5,358 nucleotides of DNA from Actinomycetes bacterium (GTDB lineage: Bacteria; Actinomycetota; Actinomycetes; Actinomycetales; Actinomycetaceae). The DNA lies in the NCBI GenBank assembly GCA_023426345.1, contig JAFAAX010000089.1:1-5358 (forward strand), in the 5' to 3' direction. Each line of letters starts with the position of its first letter. Within the stretch, counting starts at the first letter, position 1. Below, piece after piece: positions 1 through 3,682 of the stretch. A program made the position numbers and the translations under genes. The notes below the pieces were generated by a model. The model saw only the letters and a program-made list of their open reading frames with translations. It made no database searches and was not told where the DNA came from.

Positions 1-767
1 GACTGGGTGCGCGACAGTGCCCCCAGCCGGGCGCAGGCGATGACCCGCGTCCGGCGGCCGGTGCCCTCCGCGAGCGCCGCCGCCACGCCGTGGGCGATCT
101 CAGGCGCGACCAGCCGGCCGCGGAAGCTCCGACGCCATCCAGACGGCGCGGGCACCACCCAGATCTCCGGCGCGGCCCCGCTGACGATCGACGGGGTTCC
201 GGGGGCGGTCGGCGGGCCGGTCCCCGTCGGAGCGCCTCCCACCCGGTTCTCCGACGCGGCCTCGAGGCCGGTCAGCGCGATCCCGCCGATGTCCGTCGGA
301 CCCGCCCGCGGCGGGGCGACGCCCGCCTGGGCAGCCTCCGCTTGGACGTCCTCCGCCCAGATCACCCCCGATCGGGCGATGCGCGTCCCCAGGGTCCGGC
401 CGGCCTGAGCGAGGAAGCCCTCGAGCCCGACGCGGTCACGGTGCTTGGCGGCCAGCACGATCCGGCGGAGCGCGCCCTGATACTCCCCCAGCGTCCACAG
501 CCCGACGTCGCCGAGCGGTGGCGCGAGGTCGAGGACCCGCCAGTCGTCCTCCGCCGCGTCGGCCAGCCGCGCGCAGTCCGCGCACAGCACCGTGTCCCAG
601 CGCCCGCAGCCCACGCACTGCACGGGCAGCACGACGCCGAGGAGCGCCCCGAGGATCCCCGACGCGCGGGCCGGGGACGAGGGCGGCGCCGGTACCCGCG
701 ACGAGGGCGGCGCGGGAGACGGCAGGACGGCGGACGAGGGCGGAAGCGGTGCGCGAGCGAGTGACAT
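1..767 (-). CDS. ComF-family phosphoribosyltransferase-like protein, C-terminus cut off
   Basis: Reading leftward from the ATG at 767, the frame stays open for 255 codons to the window edge. Residues 51-65 hold CVGC and CADC, a CX2C-X7-CX2C zinc-ribbon-like pair typical of the ComF N-terminus. LGEYQGALRRIVLAAKHRDR (93-112) matches the conserved 'Y-x-G-x-L-R-x-x-x-x-x-K-x-x-R' block, and WVVPAPSGWRRSFRGR (203-218) matches the 'VPVPS..R...RGF' block in degenerate form. The PRPP-binding loop would lie beyond the edge. Residues 1-38 are a Pro/Ser-rich extension with three PPSS blocks, and about 134-200 is a Gly/Pro/Ala-rich linker longer than usual. ComF proteins are tied to DNA uptake in competent bacteria; the role in actinobacteria is unclear. 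An in-frame ATG at 776 would add three residues; neither start has a strong ribosome site. The position after mtrAB-lpqB supports the call. Confidence 0.82.
   Translation of the reverse strand, partial: MSLARAPLPPSSAVLPSPAPPSSRVPAPPSSPARASGILGALLGVVLPVQCVGCGRWDTVLCADCARLADAAEDDWRVLDLAPPLGDVGLWTLGEYQGALRRIVLAAKHRDRVGLEGFLAQAGRTLGTRIARSGVIWAEDVQAEAAQAGVAPPRAGPTDIGGIALTGLEAASENRVGGAPTGTGPPTAPGTPSIVSGAAPEIWVVPAPSGWRRSFRGRLVAPEIAHGVAAALAEGTGRRTRVIACARLGALSRTQ
676..743 (-). repeat. Short repeat coding the PPSS blocks of the ComF N-terminus
   Basis: The plus-strand string GACGAGGGCGG occurs at 676-686, 700-710 and 733-743. Read leftward, each copy is in frame and encodes Pro-Pro-Ser-Ser (residues about 9-12, 20-23 and 28-31). 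The first two copies extend to about 15 shared bases. The 17-base form GACGAGGGCGGCGCCGG at 676-692 occurs again, identically, at 1473-1489 in the non-coding gap. Confidence 0.6.
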
Positions 768-828
768 ACCGACCATCCCACGGCAACGGACCGCGCACGT
801 CCAGCGAGCCCTCTCCGCCGTGTGGACG

Positions 829-852
829 CCGTCCTGCCCGATGTCAGGACGG
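829..852. repeat. 24-bp palindrome upstream of comF
   Basis: CCGTCCTG (829-836) and CAGGACGG (845-852) are perfect 8-bp inverted arms around an 8-base loop. The site lies about 62-85 bp upstream of the comF start at 767. It could be an operator for a dimeric regulator or a hairpin in a comF leader RNA. No run of T follows on either strand, so a classical terminator is unlikely. GTGGAC hexamers flank it at 822-827 and 852-857, and a third lies at 900-905. Confidence 0.5.
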
Positions 853-968
853 TGGACAGCCTCGCTCCTGTGGAGCCGGCGAGGGCGGGAGTGAGGGCGG
901 TGGACGCCCGCGCGCCACCAAAGGCCCTCGACACCGGCACCTCTGGTGTCCGCGGCGCTCGCGACCCT

Positions 969-1017
969 CGAGATCGGTACCCATGGCAGACCCCTCCACC
1001 ACAGATACCGAACTCGG
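969..1017. repeat. Head-to-head pair of the 19-bp repeat, imperfect hairpin
   Basis: A forward copy (970-988, GAGATCGGTACCCATGGCA) faces a reverse copy (997-1015, reading GAGTTCGGTATCTGTGGTG on the minus strand). The arms 969-986 and 999-1016 match at 14 of 18 positions around a 12-base loop. It is the weakest of the three close inverted pairs. Confidence 0.55.
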
Positions 1018-1104
1018 CAACGCCTCCTCCACCCCAACCCCATCATCAAGCCTCCCACCAGCGCAAACGTCGGCACTCACGTCACAACGGAGTCCGACCA
1101 CACA

Positions 1105-1154
1105 TCGAGTTCGGTACCTGCGGCAGACCCCGCTGCCACAGGTACCGAACTCGA
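1105..1154. repeat. Near-perfect 22-bp inverted repeat with 6-base loop
   Basis: The left arm is 1105-1126 and the right arm 1133-1154, with loop ACCCCG. The arms match at 21 of 22 positions. The one difference (C1121 against A1138) is a C-A mismatch in a rightward RNA but a U-G wobble in a leftward RNA, the direction of the flanking genes. Each arm holds one copy of the 19-bp repeat (1107-1125 forward, 1134-1152 reverse) with a GGTACC core. No T-run follows in either direction. Confidence 0.85.
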
Positions 1155-1163
1155 GCACACACC

Positions 1164-1245
1164 CGCCACACGTCCCGAACTCGGACACCCGGCATGCCAC
1201 GGATACCGGTCTCAGACACCCGGCATGCCATAGGTACCGGTCCCG
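1164..1245 (-). repeat. Three reverse copies of the 19-bp repeat, two in a 31-bp tandem duplication
   Basis: On the minus strand, 1182-1164 reads GAGTTCGGGACGTGTGGCG, 1213-1195 reads GAGACCGGTATCCGTGGCA and 1244-1226 reads GGGACCGGTACCTATGGCA. The last two lie inside a 31-bp direct repeat, 1184-1214 and 1215-1245, identical at 26 of 31 positions. The first 16 bases are exact, and all five differences are transitions. Confidence 0.7.
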
Positions 1246-1333
1246 AAGACAAGCCGACCAGGGCACCGCGGGCACCGGGCCAGTGACCTGCGGCGAACAT
1301 GGCCACGCCGTGAAAGCTCGGCCGTCCCTCGCC

Positions 1334-1405
1334 GTCGAGACCGGTACTTGTGACAGCAACGCCAAGAATCGGACACGGCCGCGTGTCACAAGGACCGAAC
1401 TCGAC
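1334..1405. repeat. Inverted pair of the 19-bp repeat with 28-base loop
   Basis: The arms 1334-1355 and 1384-1405 are 22 bases each and match at 19 positions. Both arms carry the variant ending TTGTGACA instead of the consensus CTGTGGCA. The two copies of this pair therefore share changes that the other copies lack. That is expected if pairing is maintained, or if one arm arose as a local inverted copy of the other. Confidence 0.7.
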
Positions 1406-1428
1406 GACGAGCAGCCAGCGTCGGCCGT

Positions 1429-1469
1429 GAGTTCGGTGCTCTTTCCCCGCGAGTTCGGTTTCCGCGCCG
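1429..1469 (+). repeat. Two forward tandem copies of the repeat, TTTCCCCGC variant
   Basis: GAGTTCGGT occurs at 1429-1437 and again at 1451-1459, a 22-base period. The first unit continues GCTCTTTCCCCGC. This is almost the same as the minus-strand unit of the array at 1728-1813 (GACTTCGGTGCTG followed by TTTCCCCGC), so this site and that array are inverted relative to each other. Confidence 0.65.
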
Positions 1470-1482
1470 ATCGACGAGGGCG

Positions 1483-1519
1483 GCGCCGGCTGCGCCGGCG
1501 CGGGCGCGGGCGCGGGCGC
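1483..1519. repeat. GC-only hairpin followed by a CGCGGG hexamer run
   Basis: GCGCCGGC (1483-1490) and GCCGGCGC (1494-1501) form a perfect 8-bp stem with a TGC loop. Overlapping its right arm, CGCGGG is repeated exactly three times at 1499-1516. The hexamer run gives three GGG tracts on the plus strand, too few alone for a classical quadruplex. There is no T-run on either side. Confidence 0.5.
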
Positions 1520-1552
1520 TCGGACACGAGGAAGACCACCCCGCGGGAAAGC

Positions 1553-1636
1553 GATCTGCCCTCGGGCAAGGGAACTGCTCGCAGGGAAGCGCCATAGAGC
1601 TGCCCCACGAGCATTCCCCTTCCCCACGGGCAGATC
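1553..1636. repeat. Long imperfect inverted repeat inside the fold-back segment
   Basis: The left arm starts GATCTGCCC at 1553 and continues to TGCTCG at 1576-1581. The right arm, read leftward from 1636, starts GATCTGCCC and continues to TGCTCG at 1613-1608. Between these anchors the arms align with a few mismatches and small gaps (…GGGCAAGGGAA against …GGGGAAGGGGAA). CGCGGGA at 1542-1548 and its complement at 1653-1659 may extend the structure. GGGCAG (1628-1633) can alternatively pair locally with CTGCCC (1638-1643). Confidence 0.55.
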
Positions 1637-1727
1637 CCTGCCCAACAAGCGATCCCGCGCGCGCGCCCCCCATCGCGGACAGCTCCCCCGCTCACACCCA
1701 CACGGGCGGACAACCCGCGGACCAACG

Positions 1728-1813
1728 CGCCACAAGCACCGAAGTCGACGCCAAACAGCACCGAAGTCGCGGCGAAACAGCACCGAAGTCGGCGGGGAAA
1801 CAGCACCGAAGTC
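1728..1813 (-). repeat. Four-copy ~22-bp tandem array, iteron-like
   Basis: The plus-strand core AGCACCGAAGTCG recurs at 1735, 1757, 1779 and 1802, spacings of 22, 22 and 23 bp. On the minus strand the units read GACTTCGGTGCT followed by TGTGGCG (lowest-coordinate unit) or GTTT plus a variable GC-rich tail. The TGTGGCG unit links this array to the GAGTTCGGTACCTGTGGCA family in the rest of the gap. The array ends 43 bp downstream of the lpqB stop. Whether it is a protein-binding site, a transcribed structure or an inert repeat cannot be told from the sequence. Confidence 0.8.
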
Positions 1814-1831
1814 GGCGGAGAAGGGAACAGC

Positions 1832-1870
1832 GGGCTCGGCCGGGATAGCGAGGGCTCAGCCGGGATAGCG
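1832..1870 (-). repeat. 20-bp tandem duplication across the lpqB stop codon
   Basis: The plus-strand 19-mers at 1832-1850 and 1852-1870 differ at a single base and lie 20 bp apart. The gene-proximal copy (1852-1870) encodes the Arg-Tyr-Pro-Gly end of LpqB and its TGA stop at 1858-1856. In the downstream copy the equivalent triplet is CGA, and the 20-bp period puts it in another frame. A recent slippage duplication is the simplest reading. Confidence 0.75.
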
Positions 1871-3682
1871 GATGTCCTCCAGGCCGGTGCCGACCTCCTG
1901 CCACACGGAGCCCGATCGCGCGAAGACCAGCCCGGAGGCGGTGGTGACGTAGACGCCGGCCGGCGTGGCGCCGCCGCTCACCTCCGCCGCGTCCTGCGGC
2001 ACGGCCAGCGTCGTGAGGAATCCTCCCAGCGGCACGGTGGCCAGCTCCTCGCCCGATCCCGAGGCGGTGGATCGCAGCGCGACCAGCGCCGCGCGCCCCG
2101 CCCACGAGACGTCCAGGACGCCGGAGGCCAGCCCGGGGACGACGACGAGATCGCCCAGCGCCGTGGGCGTGCCGTCCGCGTCCCGCAGGATCGGCGCCAC
2201 CCACACGCTGCGCGTGGACCCCGAGACCCGCAGGACGACCGCCCGCGCGCCGTCGGGCGACACGCGCAGGGCGCCGACGGTGGAGGTGTCGGTGAAGGGC
2301 GGGTCCAGGGCGAGCGTCTCGCCGGTGGGTCCGACGGCCACCACGCCGGCCCCCGCCGACGAGGACGCGGCCCACGCCCACCCCCAGCGGTCGACCGAGG
2401 GAGCCGTCGGGGAGGACACGGGCACGTCGACGCGCGCACCGCTCGTGAGGGGGACCACCGACATCGTGTTGCCGCGGAGCCAGGCGATCGTCGTGTCCGC
2501 CGTCGGCGACACGGCGGGGTCGCGCGCGTCCTGGCCCATCTCATCGGCGGGCAGCAGGACGTGCGTGACGGAGGAGCCGGTGACGAGGACCGCCGCTCCC
2601 TGCTCGGCCGTCCCCGACGAGTCCGCGGAGGACGCCTCGCCGCGGTCGATGGCCACCGCGGAGTCCAGCGCGTAGACGGGGCCGGCCGGAACGTCGTCGG
2701 CGTCGATGCGCGTCCCGGACACGGACAGCTCGACGGAGGACACAGAGCTCACCTGCGTGAGCGTGGCCCGCACCTGCCAGGCGAGCAGCCGCTGCACGGT
2801 CTTGTCGGAGGGGAACGCGGCGGACAGGTCCACCTGGGCGACGTGGTCCGTGACCGCCACGCCCTGGGAGGGCAGCGTCGCGCCCTCGGGCATCGCGGAG
2901 GCGACCGCCGGGGCGATGCTGTCCGACGGCCCGCCCAGCAGGCCCGTCACCAGGTGCGTGGAGAGCTTGCGCGAGGGGTACCAGCGGGGGTCCGCGATCA
3001 GGGCGTCGCCTGTGGTCTGCGGGAAGTAGAGGGAGACGTCCTGGTAGGCGCCGGCGAAGGAGGCCTCCGACACGACGATGCCGTCGTCCAGCCCGTCGAT
3101 CCGCCACTCGCCGCCCTGGGCGACGATGGCGAAGTCGTGGACGATGCGGGTGTCCGCGTCGGCCCGTGTGAGGATGCCGCGGTCGTCGACCGTGGCGACC
3201 GCGACGGCCGACAGCGTGATCTCCGCCGTGTCGCCGCCCGACGCCGGGGAGCCGTGGGCGTCCTCGTGCCCCTCCTCCCCGGCGGGCCCCCCGCTGAACG
3301 AGGGCGACGCGTCGGTGGCGTAGACCTGGACGAGCCTGTCGGGCCGCCAGGTGCGCGCCGCGGCGTCGGTGAGGAACTGGCGGGCGGTCGCGAAGTCGTC
3401 GGTGGTCCCCGCCGCGCAGGCGAGCAGGAAGTCCCGGACCAGGGCCTGCGGGCTCGAGCCCGGTACGGGCCCGTCCGCCGAGAGGTCGAGGGGGGCGGAG
3501 TTCGGGACGGACACGTCGAAGGGCTGCGGGGCGCCCGCGTCCGGCAGCGCGGTGCACCCGGCCAGCCCGGCCGCGACGGCGGCCGCCACGGCCAGGGCGC
3601 GCATGCGGGACGGGCCCCGCCACGCGGGCCGCCCTCGTCGAGGATCGCGCTGGGGCGAATGGGATCGCAGAATGGGGATCAT
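1856..3682 (-). CDS. lpqB: Lipoprotein LpqB, GerMN and beta-propeller domains (608 aa)
   Basis: This lipoprotein partner of the MtrAB system contacts the outer domain of MtrB in mycobacteria and affects MtrA phosphorylation and cell division. A positively charged N-terminus (residues 1-28) precedes a hydrophobic stretch (29-42) and the lipobox LAGC, giving lipidated Cys43; the mature protein should be anchored outside the membrane. The conserved LpqB N-terminal region spans roughly 45-210, with a Gly/Glu/Ser-rich variable loop at 130-151. A GerMN-like domain covers about 215-325 (DVSLYFPQ at the start, VDLSAAF near 284-290). The C-terminal LpqB beta-propeller runs from about 338 to 605. The length fits the family. 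ATG 3682 is chosen because of the strong purine-rich site just upstream and its ATGA overlap with the mtrB stop; ATG 3604 (Met27) would also give a short signal peptide but has no good ribosome site. Confidence 0.93.
   Translation of the reverse strand: MIPILRSHSPQRDPRRGRPAWRGPSRMRALAVAAAVAAGLAGCTALPDAGAPQPFDVSVPNSAPLDLSADGPVPGSSPQALVRDFLLACAAGTTDDFATARQFLTDAAARTWRPDRLVQVYATDASPSFSGGPAGEEGHEDAHGSPASGGDTAEITLSAVAVATVDDRGILTRADADTRIVHDFAIVAQGGEWRIDGLDDGIVVSEASFAGAYQDVSLYFPQTTGDALIADPRWYPSRKLSTHLVTGLLGGPSDSIAPAVASAMPEGATLPSQGVAVTDHVAQVDLSAAFPSDKTVQRLLAWQVRATLTQVSSVSSVELSVSGTRIDADDVPAGPVYALDSAVAIDRGEASSADSSGTAEQGAAVLVTGSSVTHVLLPADEMGQDARDPAVSPTADTTIAWLRGNTMSVVPLTSGARVDVPVSSPTAPSVDRWGWAWAASSSAGAGVVAVGPTGETLALDPPFTDTSTVGALRVSPDGARAVVLRVSGSTRSVWVAPILRDADGTPTALGDLVVVPGLASGVLDVSWAGRAALVALRSTASGSGEELATVPLGGFLTTLAVPQDAAEVSGGATPAGVYVTTASGLVFARSGSVWQEVGTGLEDIRYPG

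Larger units (their letters stand above)
768..1855. other. Repeat-filled intergenic gap between lpqB and comF
   Basis: No gene is supported here. The open frames show no known domain, no good ribosome site and no host-like codon use; for example the plus-strand frame from ATG 983 has only about 60% G/C in the third position over its first 41 codons. The gap holds at least 15 copies of a ~19-bp repeat, consensus GAGTTCGGTACCTGTGGCA. Forward copies start at 970, 1107, 1337, 1429 and 1451. Reverse copies start at 997, 1134, 1164, 1195, 1226, 1384, 1728, 1750, 1772 and 1795. A degenerate forward copy may lie at 930-948. The segment around 991-1400 is visibly less GC-rich than the flanking genes and, at 991-1080, poor in G on the plus strand. 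I see no T-tailed terminator and no clear promoter. Confidence 0.75.

Noticed and set aside
821..860. DnaA-box-like TGTGGAC / GTCCAC strings near the comF start
   Set aside because: Each differs at two or more positions from TTGTCCACA, and the neighbourhood is not that of a replication origin.
970..1155. LexA/SOS-type box, suggested by the GTTCG and CGAAC strings
   Set aside because: The actinobacterial consensus CGAAC-N4-GTTCG is not present; the half-sites are in the wrong order and spacing.
930..1459. CRISPR array, suggested by the many short repeats
   Set aside because: The copies vary in sequence, orientation and spacing, there are no uniform spacers, and no cas genes are in view.
1483..1519. 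GC hairpin as an intrinsic terminator for lpqB
   Set aside because: No T-run follows on either strand, and it lies about 340 bp past the stop codon.
983..1597. Plus-strand open frame from ATG 983 (Met-Ala-Asp-Pro-Ser-Thr…) of about 204 residues in the gap
   Set aside because: It runs through the inverted repeats, has no Shine-Dalgarno, no domain, and only about 60% G/C third positions at its start, against near-saturation in the flanking genes. It becomes an Arg-rich low-complexity stretch.
844..1806. Long minus-strand open frame in the gap (about 320 codons)
   Set aside because: The Cys-rich segments are just repeat units translated in shifting phases, since the 22- and 23-bp periods do not keep frame. 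No domain, no plausible start site.
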